A DNA stretch of 64,000 nucleotides from an uncultured Pelagibacteraceae bacterium (GCA_902632935.1 CACPEJ010000002.1:62001-126000), one strand, 5' to 3'; positions 39,862-51,219 are shown, counted from the first letter of the stretch. Program-made: numbers and translations. Notes: generated by a model from the letters alone, not told the origin.

Positions 39862-41118
39862 TTAATTTAAAATTCGAGGTTTAGGTAAAGGCATAATAAA
39901 TTTTCCCTTATATCCTTTATTTCTTAAATTTTTCATAACGTTTTTTCCATAATGCCAAGATAGGATAAGTGCATAATCAGGTTGATTTTTAATCATATAC
40001 TTCTCATCAATAATTTTAATGTGTGTGCTTGGTGTAAACATATTTAACTTTAATGAGCTAGCTTGTTCAGCAATATAATCAATCAATTGGTTGGTTATAT
40101 TACAATATGCCAATAAAGTTATACTTCTTCCCGGACAACCGACTCCAGCAATTTTTTTTCTTTTTAATTTTAATTTCCATAACATTTCACTTAAATTTTT
40201 TCTAACTGAGATTACTTTTTTTGCATATTGCTTATATTTTTTTTCAGAATAAAAACCCCGCTTTTTTTCTTGATCAATTATCTTTTTTACATTTGTTTTG
40301 GGTTTAATATTTTTATTTAGAGTTGCTGTTACTCGAATTGAACCAGCATAATTTGGTATTCTAGATGCATCAATTACTTTAAAGCCATATTTATTTAAGA
40401 GATAAATTAAAGGTTTTAATAAGTAAAATCTCAGATGTTCATGATAAATTGAGTCAAATTGCATTTCGTCTAAAATGTTAACAGCGTAATGAGATTCGGT
40501 TATAAAAATTCCATTTTTTCGATCAATTAAACTCTTTACTCCATTCATTAGACTATCAAGTTTATTAATGTGGGCAAAAATATTTGTTCCAGTAATTACA
40601 TCAGCTTTTTGATATCTTTTTTTTATAATCCGAGCGGTTTTGTTATCAAAAAATTTTTGAATTGTCTTAATACCTTTTTTATTTGCTAATTTTGCAATGT
40701 TTGTAGGTTCAACACCTAAAACTTTAAAGCCTTGGTTTTTGAAGCCCTCAAGAAGCGTTCCATCATTAGAGCCTATATCTATTGCAAGAGGTTTTTTTGA
40801 AAACTTGTAATTTTTTACAGCATATTTACTTGTGTTATGTAACAAATCTTTTAAGGTTTTTGTTATGCCGCTCTTATATGGGTAATCTAAATGAAAAACT
40901 TCTTTGTTATCAACAACATAATTTATTTGGAGTAAATGGCAATTTCTACATTTTAAAAGTTTAAGTGGATAACTTTTTTCAAACTTATTTAAATCATTTT
41001 TAGTAAGTAAACTATCACATAAGCCTGAATGGCCAAGATCTAGAATTTCATATATTTTTTTAGATCTACAAATCTGGCATTCTTTGATAACTCCAGGTTT
41101 TAAATCAGAAACACTCAT
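39862..41118 (-). CDS. NDP-sugar C-methyltransferase-like protein (Zn-binding N-terminus)
   Basis: CQICRSKKIYEILDLGHSGLCDSLL...CRNCHLLQ; AIDIGSNDGTLLEGF; C-terminal GVGCPGRSITLLAYCNI. Confidence 0.85.
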   Translation of the reverse strand: MSVSDLKPGVIKECQICRSKKIYEILDLGHSGLCDSLLTKNDLNKFEKSYPLKLLKCRNCHLLQINYVVDNKEVFHLDYPYKSGITKTLKDLLHNTSKYAVKNYKFSKKPLAIDIGSNDGTLLEGFKNQGFKVLGVEPTNIAKLANKKGIKTIQKFFDNKTARIIKKRYQKADVITGTNIFAHINKLDSLMNGVKSLIDRKNGIFITESHYAVNILDEMQFDSIYHEHLRFYLLKPLIYLLNKYGFKVIDASRIPNYAGSIRVTATLNKNIKPKTNVKKIIDQEKKRGFYSEKKYKQYAKKVISVRKNLSEMLWKLKLKRKKIAGVGCPGRSITLLAYCNITNQLIDYIAEQASSLKLNMFTPSTHIKIIDEKYMIKNQPDYALILSWHYGKNVMKNLRNKGYKGKFIMPLPKPRILN

Positions 41119-41174
41119 ATTTATTGAATAATAAATACCTTTATATTAGATAATAACAAGTCATTTAAATTCAA

Positions 41175-41873
41175 ATGAAATATGATTTAGATATTATAAT
41201 TCCAGTTTTTCGAGAAGAAGGAAATATCTCAAAAACAATAGAGGAAATATTTAAAATTCCAGAAATTAATTTTAGAGTAATGGTAGTGTATGATTTTGAT
41301 GAAGATCCAACAATTCAAGTAATCAAAAATAATTTTGACGAAAGTCAAATAATTTGTCTTAAAAATAAATATCAGGGACTCAATGGAGCTATAAAGACAG
41401 GTTTTGAGAATATTCAATCTAAAGCAATATTGTTATACCCTGCAGATGATCATGAAAATTTTAATTTAATTGCTAAAATGTTTTATAAGTTTTGTGAAGG
41501 TTACGACATAGTTTGTGCAAGTAGATTTATAGATGGTGGAAGTTATGAGGGAGCACCACTAGTAAAACGATTAATTGTAAAATTTGTATCCTTTACATTA
41601 ACTAATTTTACAACGTTACCCACAAAAGATGCAACCAACGGATTTAGATTATTTTCAAAATCAATTGTTGAAAAATTCCCAATTGAGTCAAAGAGGGGTT
41701 TTACTTTTAGTATAGAATTGTTAGCTAAAGCATATAGATATAATTATAAGATTACAGAACTACCTGAAAAATGGCCAGTAAGAACAAGTGGAGAAAGTAA
41801 ATTCAGTTATTATACAATTCCATTTTATTTTAAATGGTACTTATACATTTTAATGTCTGCTTTTAAAAAATGA
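41175..41873 (+). CDS. Glycosyltransferase family 2
   Basis: DLDIIIPVFREEGNISKTIEEIFK...YPADDHENFNLIAKM...DATNGFRLFSK. Confidence 0.88.
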   Translation: MKYDLDIIIPVFREEGNISKTIEEIFKIPEINFRVMVVYDFDEDPTIQVIKNNFDESQIICLKNKYQGLNGAIKTGFENIQSKAILLYPADDHENFNLIAKMFYKFCEGYDIVCASRFIDGGSYEGAPLVKRLIVKFVSFTLTNFTTLPTKDATNGFRLFSKSIVEKFPIESKRGFTFSIELLAKAYRYNYKITELPEKWPVRTSGESKFSYYTIPFYFKWYLYILMSAFKK

Positions 41874-42832
41874 AAAAAATTAATGTAGGAATAATAGGAA
41901 AAAATTTTGGTTATAAACTTATTTATAATGCAATCCATAGAATAAAAGAATTTAACACAATTGCTTTCTGTTTTAAAAATCCTGTAAATTTTAAAACTAT
42001 TAATAAAATTAAGATATACACAGACTGGAAAAAAATGTTAAGTAACAAAAAAATCAATGCAGTAATAATATCTTCTCCACCAGAAACACATCTGGAAATA
42101 ATCAAAACAGCTATTAAGAAAAAAATTCATATTTTTTGTGAAAAACCAGCGACTAAATCCTACAAACAAGTCATGCAAGTTATCAATTTATTAGAAAATA
42201 AAAAGTTATTACACATAGTTAATTATGAATTCCCAAAAATAGCAGCATTTAAATTTTTTAAAAAAAATATTTTAAAAAAAATTCATATCAAAAAAATTCA
42301 AATAAATTGGGCAATCAAAATGCCTCAACAAAAAAGATCCACATGGAAAAATTTTCACAATAGAGGCGGTGGTATCTTTTATAATTACGTATGCCATACC
42401 ATCTATTATTTGCAGGACTTATTTGGTGATTTTATTATTGAAAATGTAAATAAAGACAGAAAAAAAAACCCTACTAATATAAAAATTAAATTAAGAAATA
42501 TTAAAAAGAATTTTATTATTTATATAAATTTTAAAATTTTACCGTTAAAATCTAAACAGAAATCTATCCATCAAATTAAAATTTTTGATAAAAATAACAA
42601 TTTTGAATTATTTTCAAAAACAAAAAGTTTAAGTGACCAATTTATATTAAAAAAATCTAATAAAGTCATTTTTGAACCAATAGAAAATAAAAAAGATTTT
42701 AGATTTTATCCTGTTTTTGAAAATCTTAAAAATTTTCAAAAAAGTATTAATGAAAAAAAAATATTAAAACCTAATTTTTTTGATGCAAAAAAAGTTCATT
42801 TTTTAATTAATCAAATATCTTCAATTGGATAA
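41870..42832 (+). CDS. Gfo/Idh/MocA-family oxidoreductase
   Basis: INVGIIGKNFGYKLIYNAI, AVIISSPPETHLEIIKTAIKKKIHIFCEKPATKS. Confidence 0.85.
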   Translation: MKKINVGIIGKNFGYKLIYNAIHRIKEFNTIAFCFKNPVNFKTINKIKIYTDWKKMLSNKKINAVIISSPPETHLEIIKTAIKKKIHIFCEKPATKSYKQVMQVINLLENKKLLHIVNYEFPKIAAFKFFKKNILKKIHIKKIQINWAIKMPQQKRSTWKNFHNRGGGIFYNYVCHTIYYLQDLFGDFIIENVNKDRKKNPTNIKIKLRNIKKNFIIYINFKILPLKSKQKSIHQIKIFDKNNNFELFSKTKSLSDQFILKKSNKVIFEPIENKKDFRFYPVFENLKNFQKSINEKKILKPNFFDAKKVHFLINQISSIG

Positions 42833-43222
42833 AGCTTTTAACAAATATTTTTTATCAAGTTTACAATCATTGTAGCCTCTTTTTACCACATTGAGATATC
42901 TTTCGGTGGGAAATCTGAAAGGTGTTTTTTTTGTCATTGTATAGGTCATAACTTTTTTTCCATAATATAAAAAATAATACTTCTTATATAAAATTGGAAA
43001 GTCTTCATAATTATCGAGTTTTTTTTCATCACTTTTAGATATTTCAAATAATGCACCTGGAACAATAGAATTTTTTTTTGGCTCAATATCTGCCGCTCGA
43101 TATTTACTTCTAAATGTTAATTTAAAATTTTTGAGATTTATTTTTTTTAAAAAAACACTATCTTTACATCTTCTTTTCATTTGAAAATGATGTAGGTTAC
43201 TACCATAAGCAAAATAAAGCAT
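42821..43222 (-). CDS. Gamma-glutamylcyclotransferase-like (GGCT) protein
   Basis: MLYFAYGSNLHHFQMKRRC...VPGALFEISKSDEKKLDNYED. Confidence 0.8.
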   Translation of the reverse strand: MLYFAYGSNLHHFQMKRRCKDSVFLKKINLKNFKLTFRSKYRAADIEPKKNSIVPGALFEISKSDEKKLDNYEDFPILYKKYYFLYYGKKVMTYTMTKKTPFRFPTERYLNVVKRGYNDCKLDKKYLLKALSN

Positions 43223-43972
43223 TTATCGATCTACTATTTCTATTTTTTTTTCTTTAATAAAATTTAAAATCTGAGCACTACAAGTATCAATTTTTGATTG
43301 CTGCTCAGATCGAAGAACTATGGATACTCCAAGTTTTCCTGCATGGAAAAAAGGATAGCTTCCAATTTCAACATCTTTATTCTGATCTTGAACTTTTGAT
43401 AAAGAATTTGCAATTTCACTTTCTACAGTTCTTAAGCTTATTGTCTGGCTTATTATTGGATCACCACCTACAATTTTTTGTTTCAAACTTCCTAACATTG
43501 ATTTTAATATCGATGGGACACCTGGTAAACAAAATACATTCTCAACACTAAATCCAGGTGCACCACTCGTTGGATTTAAAATTAATTTTGCATTACGTGG
43601 CATCCAGACCATTTTCTGTCTGCCTTCATTGAATTCTCCTGGTTTATAATAACTTTCCAATATTTTAAAAGCTTCTTGATGAATTTCATATTTTAATCCA
43701 AAAGCTTCTGAGACAGACTCAGCTGTGATATCATCATGTGTTGGACCAATACCACCAGTTGTAAAAACATAATTGTTATTTTTTCTTAAGACATTTAAAT
43801 TTTCAATTATAGCTTTTTTTGTATCTGGTATTACTCTTACTTCATTTACCTGAACTCCAAGTGAATTCAGCCATACAGCCAAGGTGCTTGTATTTGTATC
43901 TTGAGTTCGGCCGGAAAGAATTTCGTTTCCAATAATTAATATAGCAGCATTAACTTTTGTATTTTTTTTCAT
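43223..43972 (-). CDS. Competence/damage-inducible protein A (CinA N-terminal MoaB/Mog-like)
   Basis: AAILIIGNEILSGRTQDTNTSTLAVWLNSLG, FTTGGIGPTHDDITAESVSEAFG, LPGVPSILKSML. Confidence 0.9.
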   Translation of the reverse strand: MKKNTKVNAAILIIGNEILSGRTQDTNTSTLAVWLNSLGVQVNEVRVIPDTKKAIIENLNVLRKNNNYVFTTGGIGPTHDDITAESVSEAFGLKYEIHQEAFKILESYYKPGEFNEGRQKMVWMPRNAKLILNPTSGAPGFSVENVFCLPGVPSILKSMLGSLKQKIVGGDPIISQTISLRTVESEIANSLSKVQDQNKDVEIGSYPFFHAGKLGVSIVLRSEQQSKIDTCSAQILNFIKEKKIEIVDR

Positions 43973-43984
43973 ATTATCTATAAT

Positions 43985-44689
43985 TTGAATATGGAATTTA
44001 CCAAGTCTTTAATAAAAGGCAAATTAATCAAAAGATATAAACGTTTTTTTGTAGATGTAAAAATAAATAAAGAAGTTGTGACAGCCCATTGTCCAAATAC
44101 TGGCTCAATGAAAGGTCTGCTTGAAGTGGGAAATGAGGTCTATTTACTTAAAAACGACAATCCAAAAAGAAAATTAAAATATGGTTTAGAATTAATTAAA
44201 GCCAATAACAATTTAGTTGGTGTAAATACTCACATGGCAAACAAAATTGTTGAACATGGTCTAAATACTAATTTAATTAATGAGTTAAAAAATAATGATA
44301 GTATTAAGTCCGAAGTTTTTTATAATAAAGAAACTAGATTTGATTTTTTAATAGAGAAAAAAAAGCAAAAAAGTTTTATCGAAGTTAAAAATGTAACTCT
44401 TTTTAGAGAGAAAAAAACTGCCGAATTTCCTGATGCAATTACTACAAGAGGCTCAAAACATCTTCTTACCCTTATTGATGCCATAAAAAAAGGTTATAAA
44501 TCATACTTGATCTTCTTAGTTCAGATACAAAATATGGAAAATTTTAAAATTGCCAAAGATATTGATGAAGAATACTATAAAAACTATCTTATTGCGAAAA
44601 AAGCTGGTGTTAATTTTCTTGCTTATAGATGCAAATTAAATTCAAAAGAAATAAGAATAGAAAAAAAGTTAAAAATAATAAATGAATAG
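43985..44689 (+). CDS. sfsA: Sugar fermentation stimulation protein A
   Basis: VVTAHCPNTGSMKGLLEVGNEVYL...TRFDFLIEKKKQKSFIEVKNVTL...ATTRGSKHLLTL. Confidence 0.92.
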   Translation: MNMEFTKSLIKGKLIKRYKRFFVDVKINKEVVTAHCPNTGSMKGLLEVGNEVYLLKNDNPKRKLKYGLELIKANNNLVGVNTHMANKIVEHGLNTNLINELKNNDSIKSEVFYNKETRFDFLIEKKKQKSFIEVKNVTLFREKKTAEFPDAITTRGSKHLLTLIDAIKKGYKSYLIFLVQIQNMENFKIAKDIDEEYYKNYLIAKKAGVNFLAYRCKLNSKEIRIEKKLKIINE

Positions 44690-45455
44690 TTATTTAGAAA
44701 AATTTGAAAAAATGAGAATTGCAGGGAAACTTGCAGCTGAGACCTTAGATATGCTTACTGAAAATATAAAAGAAGGTATTTCAACTGCTCAAATTGATAA
44801 ACTTGGTTACGAATTTATTAGAGACAACGGAGGTTACTCTGCCCCACTTTATTATAGAGGCTTTACTAAATCATTATGTACATCATTAAACCATGTCGTT
44901 TGTCATGGAATTCCCTCTGAAGAAAGAATTTTAGAAGAAGGGGATGCAGTCAATGTGGATGTCACAGCAATTATTGATAACCACTACGGAGATACAAGTA
45001 GAATGTTTTGTATAGGTAAAACTTCAGTCAAATTAAATAATCTTATAGACGCAACTCACGAGTCGATGATGAGGGCCATAAAAATTTTAAAACCTGGAAA
45101 AAAACTTGGAGATATTGGTCACGAAATTCAAACATATGTAGAGGAAAAAGGTTTTTCAGTTGTCAGAGATTTTTGTGGACATGGTATAGGTACGACTTTT
45201 CACGAGTCACCAAATATTTTACATTATGGAAATAAAAATACAGGAATGGAACTAAAACCAGGAATGACATTTACAATTGAACCTATGATTAATGTAGGTA
45301 AATTTGCAACTAAACTGCTAAATGATGGTTGGACAGCAGTTACAAAAGATAAATCTTTGTCTGCACAATTTGAACATACAGTTGGAATTACAGAAAATGG
45401 TTATGAAATTTTTACAGAATCTGCTAAAGGTTATACAAAGCCTCCATATTTATAA
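44682..45455 (+). CDS. map: Methionine aminopeptidase type I
   Basis: NHVVCHGIPSEERILEEGDAVNVDVTAI, DTSRMF, FCGHGIGTTFHE, FTIEPMI, AQFEHTVGIT. Confidence 0.95.
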   Translation: MNSYLEKFEKMRIAGKLAAETLDMLTENIKEGISTAQIDKLGYEFIRDNGGYSAPLYYRGFTKSLCTSLNHVVCHGIPSEERILEEGDAVNVDVTAIIDNHYGDTSRMFCIGKTSVKLNNLIDATHESMMRAIKILKPGKKLGDIGHEIQTYVEEKGFSVVRDFCGHGIGTTFHESPNILHYGNKNTGMELKPGMTFTIEPMINVGKFATKLLNDGWTAVTKDKSLSAQFEHTVGITENGYEIFTESAKGYTKPPYL

Positions 45456-45458
45456 TTA

Positions 45459-46751
45459 ATGATTAAAAGATATTCGAGAAAAGAACTTACTGATATTTGG
45501 TCGGAAGAAAATAAATACAAAATTTGGTTAGATGTTGAGATAGCTGCAGCACAAGCTATGGAAAAATTAAATCAAATTCCTAAAGGGGTCTCATCAATTG
45601 TTAGAACAAAAGCAAGAATTAATGTTAAAAGAATTCACCAAATTGAGTCTCAAGTTAAACACGATGTCATAGCTTTTTTAACTTCTGTCACAGAAAAAGC
45701 TGGAATTAAAGCAAGGTACCTTCATCAAGGGATGACATCATCAGATGTTTTAGACACGAGTTTCAATATTCAATTAGTTCAGTCAGGAAAAATAATTCTC
45801 AAAGACATTGATCAAATTTTAAAAATATTAAAAAGACAAGCAAACAAATATAAATTTACACCATGCATGGGAAGAAGTCATGGTATACATGCTGAACCCA
45901 TTACCTTTGGTTTAAAACTTGCCTCTTTTTACGCAGAATTTAAAAGAAATAGAAAAAGATTAATCGATGCAATAGATGAAGTTTCGACATGTGCTATTTC
46001 AGGTGCTGTTGGAACATTTGCCAATATAAATCCAAATGTAGAAAAACATGTTGCAAAAAAACTTGGCCTAAAAGCTGAACCCATTTCAACTCAAGTTATT
46101 CCAAGAGATAGACATGCTTTTTATTTCTCAGTTCTTGGAATTATTGCGGGTTCTGTAGAGAGAGTAGCTACAGAAATCAGACATTTACAAAGAACTGAAG
46201 TTTACGAACTACAAGAATTTTTTTCAAAAAAACAAAAAGGTTCATCTGCAATGCCACATAAAAAAAATCCTATCTTAAGTGAAAATTTAACAGGTCTTTC
46301 AAGAATGGTTAGAAGTACTGTAATTCCTGCACTTGAAAATATTGCCTTATGGCACGAAAGAGATATTTCACATTCAAGTGTAGAGAGAAACATTGGCCCA
46401 GATGCTAATATAACTATTGATTTTGCCTTAGTAAGATTAGCCAATATTTTAGATAATATGATTGTTTATCCAAAAAAAATGTTGGAGAATTTAAATACAA
46501 CAAAAGGTTTAATTTTTTCACAAGAGTTAATGCTTGAACTTACAAAAACTGGATTAACTAGAGAAAAATCATATAGAATGGTTCAAAATTTTTCAAAAAA
46601 GTGTTTTGCTGAAAATTTGAATTTATTTGATGTAGCACAATCTGACAAATATTTAATGAGTAAAATTTCAATAAATAAATTAAAATCAATATTTAGCTAT
46701 TCAAAACATATGAAAAATGTCAATTTTATTTTTAGAAGAGTTATCAAATAA
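45459..46751 (+). CDS. purB: Adenylosuccinate lyase
   Basis: HQGMTSSDVLDTSFN, MGRSHGIHAEPITFG, KGSSAMPHKKNPILSENLTGL. Confidence 0.96.
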   Translation: MIKRYSRKELTDIWSEENKYKIWLDVEIAAAQAMEKLNQIPKGVSSIVRTKARINVKRIHQIESQVKHDVIAFLTSVTEKAGIKARYLHQGMTSSDVLDTSFNIQLVQSGKIILKDIDQILKILKRQANKYKFTPCMGRSHGIHAEPITFGLKLASFYAEFKRNRKRLIDAIDEVSTCAISGAVGTFANINPNVEKHVAKKLGLKAEPISTQVIPRDRHAFYFSVLGIIAGSVERVATEIRHLQRTEVYELQEFFSKKQKGSSAMPHKKNPILSENLTGLSRMVRSTVIPALENIALWHERDISHSSVERNIGPDANITIDFALVRLANILDNMIVYPKKMLENLNTTKGLIFSQELMLELTKTGLTREKSYRMVQNFSKKCFAENLNLFDVAQSDKYLMSKISINKLKSIFSYSKHMKNVNFIFRRVIK

Positions 46752-47536
46752 TGAAAAAAGGGAAAAAACTATACGAAGGAAAAGCTAAAATTATTTATGC
46801 AACTTCTGACAAAAATCTTGTTATTCAATATTTTAAAGATGATGCAACGGCATTTAATAATCAAAAAAAAAGTACTATTGAGGGAAAAGGTGTTCTTAAT
46901 AATAGAATTTCAGAACATATACTCTCAAACTTGAATCAAATTGGAATTAAAAATCATTTAGTAAAAAGACTTAATATGAGAGAACAACTTGTTAAACTTG
47001 TGGATATAATTCCTATTGAGTTCATTGTAAGAAATATTGCAACTGGATCTTTAACAAAAAGATTAGGTATCGAAGATGGAACTGTGCTTGAATACCCATT
47101 AATAGAGTATTGTCTCAAAGATGATAAATTGGGAGATCCAAATATAAGTAGAGAACACATTCTAGCATTTAATTGGCTTAGTGCTATTCAGCTTGATTTG
47201 ATTGATGAAAATTTAAAACGTCTGAATGACTTTTTATTAGGTTTATTTCGAGGTGTTGGAATTAAACTAGTCGATTTTAAGGTAGAGTTTGGCTTTACTC
47301 ATGAAAGCGGAAAAAATAAAATTATTTTAGCGGATGAAATCAGCCCTGATACTTGTAGATTGTGGGATTCAATTACTGACAAAAAACTTGATAAGGACAG
47401 ATTTAGAAAAGACTTGGGAGATTTGATACCAGCTTATACTGAGGTTGCAAAACGACTTGGTATTCTTCATGAACAATCAAATGTATCCGCTGTTAACGTA
47501 ACAAAACTCTCATCTATTAAAAAAAAGAGTAAATGA
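46751..47536 (+). CDS. purC: SAICAR synthetase
   Basis: KKLYEGKAKIIYATSDKNLVIQYFKDDATAFN; DEISPDTCRLWD. Confidence 0.96.
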   Translation: MKKGKKLYEGKAKIIYATSDKNLVIQYFKDDATAFNNQKKSTIEGKGVLNNRISEHILSNLNQIGIKNHLVKRLNMREQLVKLVDIIPIEFIVRNIATGSLTKRLGIEDGTVLEYPLIEYCLKDDKLGDPNISREHILAFNWLSAIQLDLIDENLKRLNDFLLGLFRGVGIKLVDFKVEFGFTHESGKNKIILADEISPDTCRLWDSITDKKLDKDRFRKDLGDLIPAYTEVAKRLGILHEQSNVSAVNVTKLSSIKKKSK

Positions 47537-47775
47537 AAGTTTCCGCAATAATAACATTAAAAAAGGATGTTTTAGATCCACAGGGTAAAGTCATCCATCA
47601 AGCATTGGATGGAATGGGTTTTGAAAATATAAGTGAAGTAAGACAAGGTAAATATTTTGAAATAGATGTTAATGAAAATGATCCAAAGAAAGCAAAAGCT
47701 GTTGTAGAGGACATGTGTAAAAAACTTTTAGCTAATCTTGTAATCGAAAACTTTAAAATTATTGAAACACAATAA
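47533..47775 (+). CDS. purS: FGAM synthase subunit PurS
   Basis: 80 aa, ITLKKDVLDPQGKVIHQALDGMGF; adjacent purQ/purL. Confidence 0.93.
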   Translation: MKVSAIITLKKDVLDPQGKVIHQALDGMGFENISEVRQGKYFEIDVNENDPKKAKAVVEDMCKKLLANLVIENFKIIETQ

Positions 47776-47778
47776 TTA

Positions 47779-48462
47779 ATGAAGTCATCTGTAATAACTT
47801 TTCCTGGTTCAAATTGTGATAGGGACATGGATGTTGCACTCAAGAAATTTGGTTTTACCAACAAGATGGTTTGGCATGATGATAATGAGCTCCCTAAAAG
47901 CGATTTAGTTGTGCTCCCGGGTGGTTTTTCATATGGAGATTACTTACGATGTGGAAGTATGGCATCAAAGTCTAAAATTATGCAATCAGTAATAAATTTT
48001 GCAAAATCTGGAGGATTGGTCATGGGAATTTGTAATGGATTTCAAATACTAGTTGAAACAGGTTTAGTGCCAGGAGTTTTGTTAAGAAATAAGTATTTGG
48101 AGTTTATATGTAAAAATGTCTTTGTGAAATTAGACAACAAAGAAAATACTTATTTTAAAAATCTTAATAAAGATGTTTTGGAATTTCATATTGCTCATAA
48201 TGAAGGAAATTATTTTTGTACCAAAGATCAATTGAAAGAAATCAAAGATAATAATCAAATAGCAATTTATTATTGTAATAATGAGGGTAAGGTAGAAGAT
48301 CAATATAATCCTAATGGTTCAATTAAGAATATTGCAGGAATTTTTAATAAAGAAAAAAATGTTTTAGGGATGATGCCTCATCCTGAAAGAATGATAGATC
48401 AAAGTTTATCTGGGGAAGATGGTTCAATTTTTTTCAAAAACCTTATTAATAATATTAAATAA
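47779..48462 (+). CDS. purQ: FGAM synthase subunit PurQ
   Basis: [41 protein letters not shown]. Confidence 0.95.
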   Translation: MKSSVITFPGSNCDRDMDVALKKFGFTNKMVWHDDNELPKSDLVVLPGGFSYGDYLRCGSMASKSKIMQSVINFAKSGGLVMGICNGFQILVETGLVPGVLLRNKYLEFICKNVFVKLDNKENTYFKNLNKDVLEFHIAHNEGNYFCTKDQLKEIKDNNQIAIYYCNNEGKVEDQYNPNGSIKNIAGIFNKEKNVLGMMPHPERMIDQSLSGEDGSIFFKNLINNIK

Positions 48463-50651
48463 TGATAGTTAATGAACAAATTGCTATAGAACATGGTCTA
48501 AAGTCTGAAGAGTATAAAAAAATTTGTCAATTACTGAAAAGAACTCCAAATATTACTGAGCTTGGGATTTTTTCAGCAATGTGGAATGAACATTGTTCAT
48601 ATAAGTCGTCACGACTTCACTTAAAAAAGCTTCCAACTAAAGGAAAAAAAGTAATTCAAGGTCCAGGAGAAAATGCAGGTGTTATTGATATTGAAGATGG
48701 TGATGCAATAGTTTTTAAAATTGAAAGTCATAATCATCCTTCATTTATAGAACCTTATCAAGGAGCCGCAACTGGCGTTGGGGGAATTATGAGAGATGTA
48801 TTTACAATGGGGGCAAGACCAATAGCAAATTTAAATTCAATACATTTTGGATCACCACAACATAAAAAAACAAAAAATCTTTTGCGCGGGGTTGTGCATG
48901 GCATCGGTGGTTATGGTAATTGTATGGGTGTGCCTACTATAGCAGGACAGACTTCATTTGATAGTTCTTATAATGGAAACATTTTGGTCAACGCAATGAC
49001 ACTTGGTTTAGTTAAAAAAAATAAGATTTTTTACTCTAAGGCTGCTGGTTTAAATAAACCTGTAATTTACGTTGGTTCTAAGACTGGTAGGGATGGAATT
49101 CATGGTGCAAGTATGGCTTCAGCAAGTTTTGATGAAAAGATTGAAGAAAAGAAACCAACTGTACAGGTTGGTGATCCTTTTACAGAAAAACTTTTATTAG
49201 AGGCATGTTTAGAATTGATGGCTGGTGACTCAATTATTGCAATTCAAGACATGGGGGCAGCTGGCCTCACCTCTTCGAGTATAGAAATGGCATCAAAGGG
49301 AAATTTGGGTATTGAAATTGATTTAAATAAAGTTCCATGCAGAGAAACTAAAATGACTCCATATGAAATTATGTTGTCTGAAAGTCAAGAAAGAATGTTA
49401 ATTGTTTTAGAAAATGGAAAAGAAGAAATTGCAAAAAAAATATTTGATAAATGGAATTTAGATTTTGCGGTCATTGGAAAAACAACAAACTCAAAAAACA
49501 TTGAATTATTTTTTAATCAAGAACAGGTAGCCAAAATCCCCATTAATATTCTTGTTGAAAACTCTCCAATGTATGATCGTAAATGGAAAAAATCAAAGTT
49601 ACCTAAAAAAAATAAATTTAAAAATGAAATTTTGAATAAATTTAAGATAAAAGATGTACTGAAGAAGGTTTTATCTAATCAAAATATTTGTAGTAAAGAA
49701 TGGATCTGGCAACAATATGATCATACAGTTATGGGTGACACCATTCAAAAACCAGGTGGGGACTCTGGTGTTGTAAGAGTACATGGAACAAATAAAGCTG
49801 TGGCAGCATCAGTAGACTCCTCAGCAGTATATTGTTGGGCCCACCCATTAACAGGAGGTAAGCAAGTCGTAGCGGAAAGTTGGAGAAATTTAATTTCTGT
49901 TGGAGCAAAACCTATCGCTATCACTAATTGTTTAAATTTTGGAAGTCCTGAAAAAGAGGAAAACATGGGTGAATTTGTTGAATGCGTTCAAGGTATAGGT
50001 GAAGCTAGCAAATATTTGAATTTCCCAGTTGTATCTGGCAACGTATCTTTTTACAACCAAACAAAAGAAGTTGGAATCAAACCAACTCCATCAATTGGTG
50101 GTGTGGGTCTTATTAAAGATTACAAAAATATGATTTCGATGGATTTAAAAGAAGTGGATAATTTAGTTTTAATTATTGGTAAAACGGAAGGTCATATTGA
50201 CCAAAGTTTATTTGCCAGAACAATTTTAGATGAAAAAAATGGGCCTCCACCAGAGGTAAATCTTTTTAATGAAAAAAACAATGGAGAGTCATTATTAAAT
50301 TTAATTGATAAAGGATATGTAAAAAGTGCTCATGACATATCTATAGGAGGCCTATTGGTTGCGATAAGTAAGATGTGCATTAAAGGTAATAAAGGAATTA
50401 AGATTAAAAAACCAAAAAATTTACTCAACGAAATTGAATATTTTTTTGCGGAAGATCAAGGTAGGTATTTAATAGAAATAAATAAAGGAGATTTAAAAGA
50501 AGTAACAAAAATTTTAGACAAAAACTCTGTGCATAATGAAGAATTTGGTATAATCACAAAAAACGATATGATTATTAATGAAAAGACAAAACTTACAATT
50601 GACGAATTAAAGTCTTATTATACAAATTGGTTATCTAAATACATGAGTTAA
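48462..50651 (+). CDS. purL: FGAM synthase subunit PurL
   Basis: [52 protein letters not shown]. Confidence 0.97.
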   Translation: MIVNEQIAIEHGLKSEEYKKICQLLKRTPNITELGIFSAMWNEHCSYKSSRLHLKKLPTKGKKVIQGPGENAGVIDIEDGDAIVFKIESHNHPSFIEPYQGAATGVGGIMRDVFTMGARPIANLNSIHFGSPQHKKTKNLLRGVVHGIGGYGNCMGVPTIAGQTSFDSSYNGNILVNAMTLGLVKKNKIFYSKAAGLNKPVIYVGSKTGRDGIHGASMASASFDEKIEEKKPTVQVGDPFTEKLLLEACLELMAGDSIIAIQDMGAAGLTSSSIEMASKGNLGIEIDLNKVPCRETKMTPYEIMLSESQERMLIVLENGKEEIAKKIFDKWNLDFAVIGKTTNSKNIELFFNQEQVAKIPINILVENSPMYDRKWKKSKLPKKNKFKNEILNKFKIKDVLKKVLSNQNICSKEWIWQQYDHTVMGDTIQKPGGDSGVVRVHGTNKAVAASVDSSAVYCWAHPLTGGKQVVAESWRNLISVGAKPIAITNCLNFGSPEKEENMGEFVECVQGIGEASKYLNFPVVSGNVSFYNQTKEVGIKPTPSIGGVGLIKDYKNMISMDLKEVDNLVLIIGKTEGHIDQSLFARTILDEKNGPPPEVNLFNEKNNGESLLNLIDKGYVKSAHDISIGGLLVAISKMCIKGNKGIKIKKPKNLLNEIEYFFAEDQGRYLIEINKGDLKEVTKILDKNSVHNEEFGIITKNDMIINEKTKLTIDELKSYYTNWLSKYMS

Positions 50652-50653
50652 AA

Positions 50654-50884
50654 ATGGCAATGGATTTAAAAGAAATCGAAAAATACATCAAAGAAGCAAT
50701 GCCAGATGCAGTGATTGATATTCAAGATCTAGCTGGAGATGGCAATCATTATTCAGCAACTATAACCTCTTCTCAATTTGTAGGTAAAAGTAAAATTGAA
50801 CAACATAAAATGGTTTATAATTCATTAAAAGGTAAAATGGGAAATGAACTACACGCTTTAGCAATTAAAACAAAGGAACAATAA
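50654..50884 (+). CDS. BolA family protein
   Basis: 76 aa; DGNHYSATITSSQFVGKSKIEQHKMVYNSLKGKMGNELHALAIKT. Confidence 0.93.
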   Translation: MAMDLKEIEKYIKEAMPDAVIDIQDLAGDGNHYSATITSSQFVGKSKIEQHKMVYNSLKGKMGNELHALAIKTKEQ

Positions 50885-51216
50885 TGGATGATCAAACAAA
50901 AAGTTTAATTCAAAATCACATTGATACTAACGATGTGTGCCTTTTTATGAAAGGTACACCAGATCAACCACAATGTGGTTTTTCAATGACTGTTTCAAAT
51001 ATACTTAAAATGTTAGAAATAAATTTTAAGGGTGTGAACGTGCTAGAAGATCAATCTTTAAGAGATGGAATAAAGGTATTCAGCGATTGGCCAACTATCC
51101 CACAACTTTATATTAAAAAAGAGTTTATAGGCGGATGTGATATCATAAAAGAAATGTATGAGAGTGGAGAATTGAAAAAAGTATTTGATGATAAAGGTAT
51201 TAATTATAAAAAGTAA
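50884..51216 (+). CDS. grxD: Monothiol glutaredoxin (Grx4 family)
   Basis: LFMKGTPDQPQCGFSMTVSNIL (CGFS), WPTIPQLYIKKEFIGGCDI. Confidence 0.95.
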   Translation: MDDQTKSLIQNHIDTNDVCLFMKGTPDQPQCGFSMTVSNILKMLEINFKGVNVLEDQSLRDGIKVFSDWPTIPQLYIKKEFIGGCDIIKEMYESGELKKVFDDKGINYKK

Positions 51217-51219
51217 TTA

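Noticed and set aside
10311-43222. CRISPR array, transposase, integrase, toxin-antitoxin or restriction system in the island
   Set aside because: Looked for spaced direct repeats and hallmark motifs; none seen. Poly-A/T tracts are compositional, not repeats.
43223-43972. CinA-like gene being truncated
   Set aside because: Only the MoaB/Mog-like N-domain is present, but single-domain CinA-like proteins are common in alphaproteobacteria, so not unusual.
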